From Photobacterium malacitanum (GTDB taxonomy: Bacteria; Pseudomonadota; Gammaproteobacteria; Enterobacterales; Vibrionaceae), in assembly GCF_900185615.1 (NCBI RefSeq), contig NZ_FYAK01000009.1, positions 1 through 64,000 of the forward strand: 64,000 nucleotides of DNA. The letters are read 5' to 3'. The notes beneath the pieces were generated by a model. The model did no database searches, was not told where the DNA came from, and saw only the letters and a program-made list of their open reading frames with translations. Positions 31,124-41,772 of this stretch are shown one piece after another. Position numbers and translations under genes: made by a program. Position 1 is the stretch's first letter. Every line of letters starts with the position of its first letter.

Positions 31124-32089
31124 TTATGCAACGTTTTCGAAGTAGCCTTGCAGCGCATCGATTTGCTGTTGAGCATCCTCGAGTGCGTTGAAGGTCCGGC
31201 GGAAATCACCAGCTGGTGCATGTTCTTTCAAATACCAAGACACGTGTTTACGTGCAATGCGTAATCCTAGGTAATCACCATAAAATTGGTGAAGTGCCTT
31301 AACATGTCCCAACATAATTTCACTGATTTCGTCAATTGACGGTGCAGCGAGGTGTTCACCGGTTGTTAAGTAATGGTGGATTTCTCTAAAAATCCACGGC
31401 TTTCCTTGTGCAGGTCGGCCAATCATCAGAGCGTCGGCACCGGTGTAATCCAATACAAAGCGTGCTTTCTCCGGGCTATCGATATCACCGTTAGCGATAA
31501 CTGGGATTGAGATGGCTTGTTTCACCGCTCTAATGTAGTCATATTCCGCTTCACCTTTGTACATGCAAGCCTTGGTACGTCCATGAAGGGCGAGGGCCTG
31601 TATGCCACATTGTTCGGCGAGTTTGGCTATGTTGACACAATTCCTGTTGTCCAGATCCCAGCCTGTACGGGTTTTAAGCGTAACAGGCACATCTACTGCG
31701 TCCACCACTGTACGAAGAATCTCTTCGACCAGATTGGGATACTGCAATAGCGCAGAACCGGCTAATCGTTTATTTACTTTCTTAGCTGGGCATCCCATGT
31801 TGATATCGATGATTTGCGCACCGTTTTCAACACTGAATTGCGCCGCTTCGGCCATCAATTTTGGATCAGCACCTGCTATCTGAACCGAACGAATCCCTGA
31901 TTCACCTTCGTGAACCATGCGATTGAGCGATTTAGACGTCTTCCAGAGATCTGGATTTGACGACATCATCTCGCTAACAGCCATGCCCGCACCGTAGCGA
32001 AGGCATAATTCACGAAATGGCCGATCGGTCACACCCGCCATTGGCGCGACTATCAGTTGGTTTTTAAGTTGATATGGACCGATATGCAA
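31124..32089 (-). CDS. dusB: tRNA-dihydrouridine synthase B
   Basis: The protein has the flavin-binding motif [15 protein letters not shown], the active-site Cys region [20 protein letters not shown], and IPVIANGDI with [13 protein letters not shown]. It reduces specific uridines in tRNA. From TTG 32089 the product is 321 residues, equal to E. coli DusB, and AGGTAGAG precedes it. The first ATG (32209) would add 40 unconserved residues (MIENHAVLT...RDI). A non-ATG start is therefore preferred. Confidence 0.93.
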   Translation of the reverse strand: MHIGPYQLKNQLIVAPMAGVTDRPFRELCLRYGAGMAVSEMMSSNPDLWKTSKSLNRMVHEGESGIRSVQIAGADPKLMAEAAQFSVENGAQIIDINMGCPAKKVNKRLAGSALLQYPNLVEEILRTVVDAVDVPVTLKTRTGWDLDNRNCVNIAKLAEQCGIQALALHGRTKACMYKGEAEYDYIRAVKQAISIPVIANGDIDSPEKARFVLDYTGADALMIGRPAQGKPWIFREIHHYLTTGEHLAAPSIDEISEIMLGHVKALHQFYGDYLGLRIARKHVSWYLKEHAPAGDFRRTFNALEDAQQQIDALQGYFENVA

Positions 32090-32265
32090 AATGTCTCTAC
32101 CTGACTGTGCCAGTAAGGGCGCGCATTTTACGCATTTTTTACGCCGCTGAAAAGGCCAATAATTGAGCATGATGATTTTGTTTGTCAAAACAGCATGATT
32201 TTCAATCAATTGACCTATTAAATTAATTAAAAATAATCAACAGCAGCAACCAATTACCGTAAATA

Positions 32266-33150
32266 TTATGCTTTATGACCCGAGATACGACACCACTCTT
32301 CGCGTGCCATTACTGGATCTAATGTGATTTCATCGCTGTAGTAAGTTGCAACATCTTCAGCTTGGCTTTCAAGCACACCAGAGATTGCTAAGTCGCCACC
32401 CTTTTTAACTAGACTCTTAATCACTGGTGATAATTCGCGCAGTGGGCCGGCTAGAATGTTAGCAACTACCACGTCAGCTTGAATACCTTGTGGTTGATCT
32501 TGAGGTAGATATAGCTCGAGATTATCTGAAACGCCATTGCGCTCAGCATTATCACGAGAAGCTAAAATAGCCTGTGGATCGATATCAATACCAATCACTT
32601 TTTCAGCACCTAATTTAAGCGCAGCAATGGCTAAAATACCTGAACCACATCCAAAATCGATAACCGTTTTACCACTAAGATCTTGGCCGTCTAGCCACTC
32701 AAGACATAATGATGTGGTTGGGTGTGTACCAGTGCCAAATGCCAAACCTGGGTCTAGCAATACATTAACTGCATTCGGTTCTGGTGCTTCACGCCAGCTT
32801 GGGCAAATCCATAAACGACGACCAAAACGCATTGGGTGGAAGTTATCCATCCATTCACGTTCCCAGTCTTTATCTTCTAACTGCTCAACTTTGTAAGCAA
32901 AATCATCAGCAATTAGTGGGCTGTTTTTAAGCATGTTCAGCACGAAATCCATGTCGGCTTCAGCATCATACAAACCAATAACATCAGTATCACCCCATAA
33001 ACGGGTTTCACCTGGCATAGGCTCGAAAACTGGCGTGTCTTGTGCATCAAGGAAAGTGACGGATAGAGCACCAGTCTCTTCCATGAGCATGTCGCCAATT
33101 GCTTCTGCGTTCTCTGCAGTAGCGTTCAGTTTAATTTGAATCCAAGGCAT
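32266..33150 (-). CDS. prmA: Ribosomal protein L11 methyltransferase
   Basis: The 294-residue protein has the PrmA N-terminal substrate domain ([18 protein letters not shown]) and the SAM-binding motif [20 protein letters not shown], with NILAGPL. It trimethylates L11, whose gene is also in this window. It lies upstream of dusB-fis, an order conserved in enterobacteria. Confidence 0.97.
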   Translation of the reverse strand: MPWIQIKLNATAENAEAIGDMLMEETGALSVTFLDAQDTPVFEPMPGETRLWGDTDVIGLYDAEADMDFVLNMLKNSPLIADDFAYKVEQLEDKDWEREWMDNFHPMRFGRRLWICPSWREAPEPNAVNVLLDPGLAFGTGTHPTTSLCLEWLDGQDLSGKTVIDFGCGSGILAIAALKLGAEKVIGIDIDPQAILASRDNAERNGVSDNLELYLPQDQPQGIQADVVVANILAGPLRELSPVIKSLVKKGGDLAISGVLESQAEDVATYYSDEITLDPVMAREEWCRISGHKA

Positions 33151-33245
33151 GGTTTATTCGCTTATTTTGTGACTACTTGAACATAGGGGGCGCAGTTTAG
33201 CATGAAATTTCACCAATCCCCATTAGCAGATGCTAAACAATAGAT

Positions 33246-33276
33246 AAAAAAAGAGCGCATCGTTAGACACGCTCTT
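33246..33276 (-). terminator. Terminator of panF
   Basis: On the minus strand AGAGCG pairs with CGCTCT and a run of T residues follows, 28 bases after the panF stop. Confidence 0.65.
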
Positions 33277-33303
33277 GGTTGTATTGGTGAAATCAACAAT
33301 TCA

Positions 33304-34761
33304 CTATTCGTTAGCTGCAGCGATTTTTGGCTGGTTAGGGCGCACATAGCTACCAATAATAAAGGCAATCAAACCAATGACTAATGTTGGTACAATCGCG
33401 TGCATACCGCCCATGTCTGGTTTACCTAATGACAGTCCTAAATAGGTGGTTAGGCCAACAATCATTGAGGCAAATGCACCCGTTGCTGAAGCTTTTTTCC
33501 AATATAACCCTAATACTAATGGCCATAGGAATACCGCTTGTAAGCTACCAAAGGCTAATAAATTAAGCCAAATAATCATATTTGGTGGATTCATTGCCGC
33601 GACAAACACTAATGCTGAAAAAATACCTGTTACCCATAGTGATAGTTTTGGCAACTTGGTTTCAGCGGCATCACCCTCTGCGATTTTAGGATTGATATAA
33701 TTGATATATAAATCTTTGAGTAAGGTTGCAGATGCTTGAATTAACTGGGAATCAATGGTCGACATGATAGCTGCCATTGGACCGGCTAAGAAGATTCCAG
33801 CAACGACTGGTGGCAATACCGTTACCATTAAAGTCGGCATGATTTGGTCTGGGCTGGCAATATCAGGCACGATAGCGCGGCCTAATGCACCTGCTAAATG
33901 CATACCGAACATCAGCAGTGCCACCATAATGGTGCTAATGACCATGCCTTTATGCAATGAACGGCTGTCTTTATATGACATACAGCGTACTGCTGCATGG
34001 GGTAAACCGATTACGCCAAAACAGACCAGAATCCAAAAGCTGAGCATAAAAGGTTGGCTTAAAAAGTGATTGGGACCATAAGGTGAAATCAAAGCCGGAT
34101 CAATATCATGCAGCTTGGTTACCAGTGCACCAATGCTACCGCCAGTATGTACGATCCCAACTAATAGCGCGATCGTACCAATGATCATCATGATCCCTTG
34201 AATGGTATCAGTCATCACGACCGCACGAAAGCCACCGATAGTGGTATACAGCCCAACCGTGATTGCAAACAACATCAGCCCGTGAGTATAAGACAGGCCA
34301 GTGACGGTTTGCAGTAATCGAGCACCACCGACAAATTGCACTACCATGGTACCAAAGAAGGCTAACAGTAGTGATAGAGAAGCAAAGATCACTACGCCTT
34401 TATTTTGGTAGCGAGCATATAAAATATCATTAAGAGTTAATGCATTATGACGCCGAGATTCAATCGCAAACTTTTTGCCGAGCACGCCTAATGTTAGCCA
34501 TGCTGCTGGCAGTTGAATCATGGCAAGCAATACCCAGCCAAGTCCCATTTTATAAGCGGCTCCCGGGCCACCAATAAAGGTGCTGGCACTGGCATAAGTC
34601 GCAGCCAGAGTCATCGCAAGGACAAAGCCACCCATGCTACGACCACCGACAAGATATTCAGTTAAGAAATTACCTTTACCCTGAAAACGGCGAGTATAGA
34701 GTGCCACGCCAAAAACGGCGGCTAAATAGAGCACCAAAGGAATGATTAGTTGGCTATTCAT
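33304..34761 (-). CDS. panF: Sodium/pantothenate symporter PanF
   Basis: The 485-residue protein has the sodium-solute symporter fold with about 13 helices (FLTEYLVGGRSMGGFVLAMTLAATYASASTF, GGFRAVVMTDTIQG, HAAVRCM). It imports pantothenate with sodium. Its start overlaps the end of yhdT by eight bases, so the two are translationally coupled, as in E. coli. Confidence 0.95.
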   Translation of the reverse strand: MNSQLIIPLVLYLAAVFGVALYTRRFQGKGNFLTEYLVGGRSMGGFVLAMTLAATYASASTFIGGPGAAYKMGLGWVLLAMIQLPAAWLTLGVLGKKFAIESRRHNALTLNDILYARYQNKGVVIFASLSLLLAFFGTMVVQFVGGARLLQTVTGLSYTHGLMLFAITVGLYTTIGGFRAVVMTDTIQGIMMIIGTIALLVGIVHTGGSIGALVTKLHDIDPALISPYGPNHFLSQPFMLSFWILVCFGVIGLPHAAVRCMSYKDSRSLHKGMVISTIMVALLMFGMHLAGALGRAIVPDIASPDQIMPTLMVTVLPPVVAGIFLAGPMAAIMSTIDSQLIQASATLLKDLYINYINPKIAEGDAAETKLPKLSLWVTGIFSALVFVAAMNPPNMIIWLNLLAFGSLQAVFLWPLVLGLYWKKASATGAFASMIVGLTTYLGLSLGKPDMGGMHAIVPTLVIGLIAFIIGSYVRPNQPKIAAANE

Positions 34762-35035
34762 GTGGTTTATCGTCTGTTATTTCAAGAGGAAGATCGTGGT
34801 AAATAAATTTGACCATAAGGGCACAAAGTATTGTAAAAACAATTGGGCCAATAATGCATGACAGCAAAAACCATAATGGGAAACCAAAATAGAGGGTTGG
34901 CATACTGAGGTCATTAATCGCGGGGGCAAACCCATAGGCGGAAACATACCACCAAAGAAAATAAGCTAACGCGAGTCCTATTGCCCAGCGCGCTTCTTTA
35001 TGCGCTTGGCGATAGCGGGCAGAAAGCGTTTTCAT
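34754..35035 (-). CDS. yhdT: YhdT family membrane protein (DUF997)
   Basis: The 93-residue protein has two membrane helices (about 18-38 and 50-75) with the conserved ALAYFLWWYVSAYGF. It precedes panF with an overlap, as in E. coli, and may assist the symporter; that role is inferred. Confidence 0.9.
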   Translation of the reverse strand: MKTLSARYRQAHKEARWAIGLALAYFLWWYVSAYGFAPAINDLSMPTLYFGFPLWFLLSCIIGPIVFTILCALMVKFIYHDLPLEITDDKPHE

Positions 35036-35182
35036 GCGGTTTCTCCAGTTGTGATTGGTCTGAGGCTTATCAGAGGCGTGAGAGCATTACTGATAGCGGT
35101 TAAAAAAGAGCGCTATTGTGGCAAAAGATAGGGGTTTATGCCATGTCTCGTATCCAGATCAGATCTGTTGGCGCTAACAATA

Positions 35183-35211
35183 AAAAAGGCCACCTTCAGG
35201 CAGCCTTTTTA
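35183..35211 (-). terminator. Terminator of accBC
   Basis: On the minus strand AAAAAGGC pairs with GCCTTTTT, extended by wobble pairs to a TGAA loop, just after accC. Confidence 0.75.
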
Positions 35212-35227
35212 ACGTTAGATAACGTTA

Positions 35228-36571
35228 TTACTGTAAACCAAGCTTCTTTTCAAGGTAGTGAATATTCGCACCACCTTTTTGGAAGTTTTCATCAGCCATA
35301 ATTTGCTGCTGAAGAGGAATATTGGTTTTAATACCATCAATGATCATTTCACTTAGGGCATTACGCATACGTGAGATGGCAACATCACGGTTTTCACCGT
35401 AAGCAATCAACTTACCAATCATTGAATCATAGTAAGGCGGTACAGTGTAGCCTGTGTAGATATGCGACTCCCAGCGAATACCCATACCACCTGGTGAGTG
35501 GAAACGAGTGATCGTGCCTGGGCACGGAAGGAAACGCTCTGGATCTTCAGCATTGATACGACATTCGATAGCGTGGCCACGAATTTGAATATCACTTTGG
35601 CTGAAAGACAGTGGTTGGCCTGCCGCAATACGTAATTGCTCTTTGATCAAATCAACGCCAGTTACCATTTCTGTTACTGGGTGTTCAACCTGAATACGGG
35701 TGTTCATTTCAATGAAGTAGAACTCACCGTTTTCGTATAGGAACTCAAACGTACCCGCACCACGGTAACCGATTTCGATACATGCACGCGTACAACGCTC
35801 ACCGATGTACTTACGCATTTCTTCCGTAATACCAGGTGCTGGCGCTTCTTCTACTACTTTTTGGTGGCGACGTTGCATTGAACAATCACGCTCACCTAAA
35901 TGAATTGCACCACCTTGGCCATCAGCAAGTACTTGTACTTCGATGTGACGTGGGTTTTCAAGGTATTTCTCCATGTAAACCATGTCGTTGTCAAAGCAAG
36001 ATTTAGCTTCTGCTCGAGTCATCGCGATTGCTTCTGTTAGTTCGTTTTCGCCACGAACAACACGCATACCACGACCACCGCCGCCACCAGAGGCTTTAAT
36101 GATAACTGGGTAACCAATACGCTTAGCAAAAGATTTATTTTTTGCTTCATCGTCATCAAGTGGGCCATCAGAGCCCGGAACACAAGGAACACCAGCTTTT
36201 TTCATCGCACTGATTGCAGAAACTTTATCGCCCATTAGACGAATTGTTTCAGCTTTAGGTCCTACAAAAATAAAGCCTGAACGCTCTACTTGTTCCGCAA
36301 AATCAGCATTTTCAGATAGGAAACCGTAGCCTGGGTGAATTGCTACTGCGCCAGTGATCTCTGCTGCACTAATGATACGAGGAATATTAAGGTAGCTATC
36401 GATACCGCGCGCGGGACCAATACAGACGGATTCATCTGCCAATAATACGTGCTTAAGATCGCGGTCTGCTGTTGAGTGAACAGCGACCGTTTTAATGCCT
36501 AATTCTTTACATGCGCGAAGAATTCGAAGTGCAATTTCACCTCGGTTCGCAATTACTAATTTATCTAACAT
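35228..36571 (-). CDS. accC: Acetyl-CoA carboxylase, biotin carboxylase subunit
   Basis: The 447-residue ATP-grasp enzyme starts [27 protein letters not shown]. It has the glycine-rich [13 protein letters not shown] loop, [12 protein letters not shown] and [14 protein letters not shown]. It carboxylates biotin on AccB, the first step of fatty acid synthesis. It follows accB by 15 bases. Confidence 0.98.
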   Translation of the reverse strand: MLDKLVIANRGEIALRILRACKELGIKTVAVHSTADRDLKHVLLADESVCIGPARGIDSYLNIPRIISAAEITGAVAIHPGYGFLSENADFAEQVERSGFIFVGPKAETIRLMGDKVSAISAMKKAGVPCVPGSDGPLDDDEAKNKSFAKRIGYPVIIKASGGGGGRGMRVVRGENELTEAIAMTRAEAKSCFDNDMVYMEKYLENPRHIEVQVLADGQGGAIHLGERDCSMQRRHQKVVEEAPAPGITEEMRKYIGERCTRACIEIGYRGAGTFEFLYENGEFYFIEMNTRIQVEHPVTEMVTGVDLIKEQLRIAAGQPLSFSQSDIQIRGHAIECRINAEDPERFLPCPGTITRFHSPGGMGIRWESHIYTGYTVPPYYDSMIGKLIAYGENRDVAISRMRNALSEMIIDGIKTNIPLQQQIMADENFQKGGANIHYLEKKLGLQ

Positions 36572-36586
36572 AGCCAGGAGCCTCGA

Positions 36587-37069
36587 TTACTCGATGATTA
36601 CAAGCGGTTGGTCGAATTCAATTGCGTCGCCATCAACTGCAAGAATTGCTACGATCTTACCTGCTTTGTCTGCTTGAATTTGGTTCATCATCTTCATTGC
36701 TTCAACGATACATAGGGTATCGCCAATGTTGACTGATTGACCTACTTCAGCAAAGTTTTTCGCTTCTGGACTTGGCGCACGGTAGAAGGTACCTACCATT
36801 GGTGACAGAACTTGATGACCAGCTGCAACAACTGGCGCCTCAGGTGCTTGGAATGATGTTGCTTCTGTTGCTACAACAGGTGCCGCTGCTTGAGTTGGTG
36901 CTGCTTGAACAGGTGCAACCATAGGAGCTGCAGCATATTGTTGTGGCATCGCTGTTGTGGGTACATTACGACTGATTCGAACTGACTCTTCACCTTCAGA
37001 AATTTCTAGCTCTGCAATACCAGATTCTTCAACCAGTTCAATTAGCTTCTTAATTTTACGAATGTCCAT
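36587..37069 (-). CDS. accB: Biotin carboxyl carrier protein of acetyl-CoA carboxylase
   Basis: The 160-residue protein has a folded N-terminus ([18 protein letters not shown]), a flexible Ala/Pro/Gln-rich linker over about 38-85, and the biotinyl domain. The biotin attachment Lys126 lies in EAMKMMNQ. AccB carries biotin between AccC and AccDA. In E. coli AccB limits its own operon. Confidence 0.98.
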   Translation of the reverse strand: MDIRKIKKLIELVEESGIAELEISEGEESVRISRNVPTTAMPQQYAAAPMVAPVQAAPTQAAAPVVATEATSFQAPEAPVVAAGHQVLSPMVGTFYRAPSPEAKNFAEVGQSVNIGDTLCIVEAMKMMNQIQADKAGKIVAILAVDGDAIEFDQPLVIIE

Positions 37070-37095
37070 TATTTTTCTCTTTATATATTGTTCAG

Positions 37096-37548
37096 TTAGC
37101 TATCTGCATGCAGGCGATTAACCGCTGCCTGTAGGGCGAATTCATAACCGTCAGGGCCGAGACCACAAATCACTCCTACCGCTTTATCCGATAAGTAAGA
37201 GTGATGACGAAAAGGTTCACGTGCGTGAACGTTAGATAAATGTACTTCAATAAACGGAATAGCAACGCCGAGTAAGGCGTCGCGAATAGCAACACTTGTG
37301 TGAGTGAAAGCTGCTGGGTTTATTATAATGAAATCCACCTTAGTATGGGCTTGGTGAATTGCATCAATTAACTCATGCTCCGCATTTGATTGAATATGTT
37401 CTAATACCACGCCTAAATCGACGGCTTTAGTTGTTAATTTTTGAACCAGTTGCGTAAGTGTTTGCTGGCCATAATGATCAGGCTCACGCAGACCCAGTAA
37501 ATTTAGGTTAGGTCCATTAATCAGTAAAATTCGTTTAACGGTCGGCAT
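37096..37548 (-). CDS. aroQ: Type II 3-dehydroquinate dehydratase
   Basis: The 150-residue protein has the type II signature [21 protein letters not shown], with catalytic Tyr, then [16 protein letters not shown] and IEVHLSN. It converts 3-dehydroquinate to 3-dehydroshikimate in aromatic amino acid synthesis. It lies 26 bases upstream of accB, the aroQ-accBC arrangement common in gammaproteobacteria. Confidence 0.97.
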   Translation of the reverse strand: MPTVKRILLINGPNLNLLGLREPDHYGQQTLTQLVQKLTTKAVDLGVVLEHIQSNAEHELIDAIHQAHTKVDFIIINPAAFTHTSVAIRDALLGVAIPFIEVHLSNVHAREPFRHHSYLSDKAVGVICGLGPDGYEFALQAAVNRLHADS

Positions 37549-38061
37549 CTTGACGTCTCATCACTTGTTTATGAGGGTAAACTCGCACAACTTGTGGTTA
37601 TCTACAAGTTGACTTCCATGTGTCCGTTTTTTTACTACCAAACATTAATTGTGAACCAATTATAGAGAATTCAACGCAAATCGCAGCAAAATACTGGTCT
37701 AATCACCACATTTTGTGCGAACAGCTGTAAGCTGTTGTAAGAATGTTAGTAGATGTGAATACGTTCATCTTACGTCAATGTAACGTAACTAAGTGCAAGA
37801 ATTTAGTAATAAATATAGTTTTTTGTCGGTTATTACTAAGCAGTGATAATTGCGCTTAAAAAAGATGTTTTAAAGGCATATTTAATAATGCTATTTCAAT
37901 AAATATGTTCAATATTAAACAGGTTAACGCGACATTTTAGTATTAGGTAGCTTATCCTAAGCTGAATTAGTTCTAAATTATCATTAATAATTGGATAAAA
38001 AAAGACCACTGCAGTGGTCTTTTGAGGTTCGGTTAATGAATTTTTTAGTTATGAGTGAGAG
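37549..38061. other. Intergenic region between aroQ and acs
   Basis: No gene is supported here. On the minus strand a TATAAT -10 (37659-37664) probably belongs to aroQ, with no clear -35. An inverted repeat CAACTTGT (37588-37595)/ACAAGTTG (37604-37611) with an 8-base spacer would form a hairpin in the aroQ-accBC leader. The rest is AT-rich without recognised motifs until the acs terminator. Confidence 0.55.
38000..38023. terminator. Palindromic terminator of acs
   Basis: AAAAGACCACTG followed directly by CAGTGGTCTTTT is a perfect 12-bp palindrome with T residues on both strands, 38 bases after the acs stop on the minus strand. Confidence 0.75.
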
Positions 38062-40011
38062 TTAAAGTAATTGCTGTTTTTCTGCAATCAGTTTCTCAAC
38101 CACACTTGGGTCTGCTAGTGTTGAAGTATCACCAAGAGATTCAGTATCACCGGTGGCAATTTTACGCAAAATACGCCGCATAATTTTGCCTGAACGGGTT
38201 TTAGGTAATGCATTCGTCCAGTGAAGAAAATCTGGGGTGGCAATCGGGCCTATTTCTTTACGTACCCAATCTTTGACCTGCTTATGTAACTCGGCGCTAG
38301 GGTATTCACCATCATTTAGGGTGATATAAGCATAAATCGCTTGGCCTTTAATTGCATGGGGTACACCAACAATGGCTGCCTCTGCTATTTTATCAAATGC
38401 CACCAGTGCCGATTCAATTTCGGCAGTTCCCATACGGTGACCTGAAATATTTAATACGTCATCGACTCGGCCTGTGATCCAGTAGTATCCATCTTCATCA
38501 CGACGTGCACCATCACCAGTGAAATACATGCCTTTAAAGGTGGAGAAGTAGGTTTGCTCAAAACGTTCGTGATCACCCCAAAGGGTACGCATCTGACCTG
38601 GCCATGAATCTGTCATGACTAAGTTACCATCAGTTGCACCTTCTAAAAGATTACCCACATTATCAACCAGTGCCGGTTGAACACCAAAAAACGGTCGCGT
38701 TGCAGACCCCGGTTTGAGTGCAGTCGCACCTGGTAGTGGCGTAATTAAAATACCGCCGGTTTCTGTTTGCCACCAGGTATCAACAATTGGACAGCGGCTA
38801 TCACCAATCGTACGGTGGTACCATTGCCATGCTTCAGGGTTAATTGGTTCACCAACAGAGCCCATGATCCGTAACGATGAACGGTTGGTGCCAGCAATGG
38901 CTTCTTCGCCTTTGGCCATTAAGGCACGAATTGCGGTTGGCGCAGTATAAAGAATATTAACTTGATGTTTATCGATCACTTCACTCATGCGACTGGTTGA
39001 TGGATAGTTAGGTACACCTTCAAAGAGTACTGTGGTTGCGCCATTAGCTAACGGTCCATAGACTAAATAGCTGTGACCTGTGATCCAGCCGACATCAGCG
39101 GTACACCAATAGATATCACCTTCTTGATAATCAAACACATATTTAAAAGTCATCGCGGCATAAACCAGATAACCACCGGTGGTATGTAATACGCCTTTAG
39201 GTTTACCTGTCGAGCCGGAGGTGTAGAGAATAAACAGTGGATCTTCTGCATTCATTGGCTCTGGCGCACAATGGTTAGAAGCGACTGCGGTTAATTGATG
39301 CCACCACACATCACGTTCACTATGCCATTCAACATTGCCACCTGTACGCTGAAATACCACGACTTTTTCAATACTCGTCACCAGCGGATTAGCTAACGCA
39401 TCATCAACATTTTGCTTTAAAGGGACAGCACGGCCACCACGAACACCTTCATCTGCTGTGATCACGACTTTTGCATTGGAATCAATAATTCGTCCAGCAA
39501 GGGCTTCTGGGGAGAAGCCACCAAATACAATTGTATGTACCGCACCGATGCGAGTACATGCCAGCATTGCTATTGCCGCTTCTGCGACCATTGGCATGTA
39601 AAGACATACCACATCTCCTTTACGTACTCCTTGGCTTTTAAGCGCATTAGCAAATTGACACACTTGTTGATAAAGATCGTTATAGGTTAAGGTTGCATCA
39701 TCAATGGGATCATCTCCCTCCCAGATGATCGCTGCTTGATCGCCACGATCCGCAAGGTGGCGGTCGATACAATTTGCTGAGACATTGAGTTCACCATCTT
39801 CAAACCACTTAATACTGACATGTCCGCTATCAAATGAGGTGTTTTTAACTTTGGTATAAGGGGTGATCCAATCAAGAATTTGCCCATGTTGACGCCAGAA
39901 ACCTTGAGGATTTATGGTTGATTGTTGGTACATCTCGCGATATTGGTCATCATTAATATGGGCATTACTGGCAATGGTACTATCGACCGGATAAATATGA
40001 ACCTCACTCAT
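38062..40011 (-). CDS. acs: Acetyl-CoA synthetase (AMP-forming)
   Basis: The 649-residue enzyme contains the AMP-binding motif [30 protein letters not shown], and the C-terminal acetylation-site Lys in [11 protein letters not shown]. It activates acetate to acetyl-CoA at low acetate. ATG 40011 is chosen because AAGGAG lies 8 bases before it and E. coli Acs (652 aa) begins there. An upstream extension to 40086 is not supported. The nearby CrbS/CrbR-like pair and a CRP-like site suggest its control. Confidence 0.97.
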   Translation of the reverse strand: MSEVHIYPVDSTIASNAHINDDQYREMYQQSTINPQGFWRQHGQILDWITPYTKVKNTSFDSGHVSIKWFEDGELNVSANCIDRHLADRGDQAAIIWEGDDPIDDATLTYNDLYQQVCQFANALKSQGVRKGDVVCLYMPMVAEAAIAMLACTRIGAVHTIVFGGFSPEALAGRIIDSNAKVVITADEGVRGGRAVPLKQNVDDALANPLVTSIEKVVVFQRTGGNVEWHSERDVWWHQLTAVASNHCAPEPMNAEDPLFILYTSGSTGKPKGVLHTTGGYLVYAAMTFKYVFDYQEGDIYWCTADVGWITGHSYLVYGPLANGATTVLFEGVPNYPSTSRMSEVIDKHQVNILYTAPTAIRALMAKGEEAIAGTNRSSLRIMGSVGEPINPEAWQWYHRTIGDSRCPIVDTWWQTETGGILITPLPGATALKPGSATRPFFGVQPALVDNVGNLLEGATDGNLVMTDSWPGQMRTLWGDHERFEQTYFSTFKGMYFTGDGARRDEDGYYWITGRVDDVLNISGHRMGTAEIESALVAFDKIAEAAIVGVPHAIKGQAIYAYITLNDGEYPSAELHKQVKDWVRKEIGPIATPDFLHWTNALPKTRSGKIMRRILRKIATGDTESLGDTSTLADPSVVEKLIAEKQQLL

Positions 40012-40372
40012 CCCTGTTCTCCTTGAGTTGTTCCCTTTGTAGGGCTGATGTTTGTAATATTTAACAAACAATGGCTTAGGCAGCATTAGTCATTAAAGTG
40101 AACGATTATATGGCTGACAACAATTAGACTTTAGGATGAGATTGAGGCGCAGAGTGGTGAATTGTTAATGTTGCATCAATGTTACATTTTGTTTTGTGCA
40201 CTGTCTTAATTATGCCGCGTACTTACTCTCTAAAAAGAAGTGTGACAATGGTCGCAATTAGATTGCAAAGGTAGATTCTTTACGAGTAAAAATGACCTAT
40301 TCATTACGATTGGGTGGTTGATTTACGGCATAATAGCTTAGTTTTTCATCTACCACATTTTTGAGATCGATT
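40012..40372. other. Divergent acs / hcaT-like promoter region
   Basis: No gene is visible in these 360 bases. A TATAAT on the minus strand (40105-40110) is a possible acs -10 element. A CRP-like site lies at 40239-40258. Confidence 0.5.
40239..40258. promoter_or_regulatory. CRP-like site between acs and hcaT-like gene
   Basis: TGTGA (40241-40245), six bases, then TCGCA (40252-40256) differ from the CRP core TGTGA-N6-TCACA at one base. E. coli acs is CRP-activated from distant sites, so a similar role is plausible. Confidence 0.6.
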
Positions 40373-41545
40373 ATGTTTAAAAGTAAGCCTTACGGCTGGA
40401 CATCCCAATATCTATTGGGATTTTTCTTTTCTTACGGGGTGTATTTACCCTTTTGGGCGATTTGGTTTAAACATATAGGGGTTGATGACTCTGATATCGG
40501 CTTATTATTAGGGTTAGGTTTCGCAGTGCGTTGTATTGCCAATTTGGTGATCACGCCTCGAATCCATAAAGTTGAACATCTCATTCCTGCACTGCGTGGT
40601 TTTACCTTACTGGGGCTGGTGGCATGTATTATTTATATTGTCTGTGGTGGTAATCTCTGGGCGCTAGCCGCAGTCACAGTGTTATTTAACCTATCTGCTG
40701 GGCCGATAGTACCGATTTCAGATGCGATAACGAATCATTATGCCAAAGAAGGCCACTTAGATTATGGTCGTACTCGTTTATGGGGTTCGATTGCTTTTAT
40801 TGCAGGTTCTACCGTGGTGGGTTTATGTGCCCAGCGTTACGGGGCAGATATTATTCCATGGGTTGCGTTAGCGGGCTTAGGCTTTGCACAAATAATGGCG
40901 GCGCGTAACCCTGTTGTTATGCCTGTTGATGTTAATAGTCATCAGCAGACCCGTCCTGCGTTAATGCATATTTTGCGTGATAGCTCAGTGGTTAAATTGA
41001 TGTTGATTACTGCGTTGTTGCAGGGCAGTCATGCGGCTTATTATGGTTTCAGTTCGATTTATTGGCAAAAAATTGGCTTTGATGAATCAGTGATTGGTTA
41101 TCTATGGAGTTTCAGTGTTGCTGCAGAAGTAGGGATGTTCCTTATAAGTAAGCGCTTATTTGCCAATTGGTCGATTAACAATATGTTCCGATTAGCAGCC
41201 GTTGGAGTATTGGTACGCTGGGGGTTAACTGCCACTATTACCGATCAGTGGGCAATGTTTGCGGTACAGTCATTGCACAGTGTGACTTTTGCTGCGGCCC
41301 ATTTAGCTGCTATTCGTTACATTGAGCGTTCACCTTCAAACCACATGGTTGCATTGCAGTCGTTATATAATGCGATTCCATTAGGGGCGGTGATGGCAAT
41401 TTTGACCTCTATTAGTGGTTGGATTTACGGAGATTGGAGCGCAAATGTATTTTGGGTGATGGCTGCAATGGCGATTCCGGTTTTCTTTATTCGACTCCCC
41501 TTACCACATAAGCAACCTCAGTCATTAACACCACAGGTAAATTGA
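40373..41545 (+). CDS. MFS transporter, HcaT-like (3-phenylpropionate permease family)
   Basis: The 390-residue protein has twelve predicted helices and the N-terminus MFKSKPYGWTSQYLLGFFFSYGVYLPFWAIWFKHIG. The GRTRLWGSIAFIAGS segment and the RYIERSP region fit the HcaT/LacY-like branch. E. coli HcaT imports phenylpropionate, but no catabolic genes lie nearby, so the substrate is open. ATG 40373 is preferred to a TTG four codons upstream. Confidence 0.82.
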   Translation: MFKSKPYGWTSQYLLGFFFSYGVYLPFWAIWFKHIGVDDSDIGLLLGLGFAVRCIANLVITPRIHKVEHLIPALRGFTLLGLVACIIYIVCGGNLWALAAVTVLFNLSAGPIVPISDAITNHYAKEGHLDYGRTRLWGSIAFIAGSTVVGLCAQRYGADIIPWVALAGLGFAQIMAARNPVVMPVDVNSHQQTRPALMHILRDSSVVKLMLITALLQGSHAAYYGFSSIYWQKIGFDESVIGYLWSFSVAAEVGMFLISKRLFANWSINNMFRLAAVGVLVRWGLTATITDQWAMFAVQSLHSVTFAAAHLAAIRYIERSPSNHMVALQSLYNAIPLGAVMAILTSISGWIYGDWSANVFWVMAAMAIPVFFIRLPLPHKQPQSLTPQVN

Positions 41546-41576
41546 GGCTGAAATAAACCACAATCGTAATCATGAG

Positions 41577-41632
41577 AAGCGCTTCCATTGTCGAGTCATC
41601 GATTGATGGTGGCGCTTTTTTTGATCGTTATG
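41577..41632 (+). terminator. Terminator of the hcaT-like gene
   Basis: A long imperfect stem begins AAGCGC and closes with GCGCTT. It contains inner CCAT/ATGG and TCGA/TCGA pairings and ends in a T run. Confidence 0.78.
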
Positions 41633-41772
41633 CAAGTAGAGTAACTGTATCAATAACAGCACTATTAATAACGACAACATTAACATTACCCTGATATTTG
41701 TGATCAGTATCGATTGAGCCAAAGTGAATAACTCCGTTACAGTGAGGTAGGGCTTTATCACAAGGATGGTTG

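Noticed and set aside
35116..35301. Plus-strand frame of 61 codons next to accC
   Set aside because: It crosses the accBC terminator and the end of accC on the other strand, and has no protein-like features.
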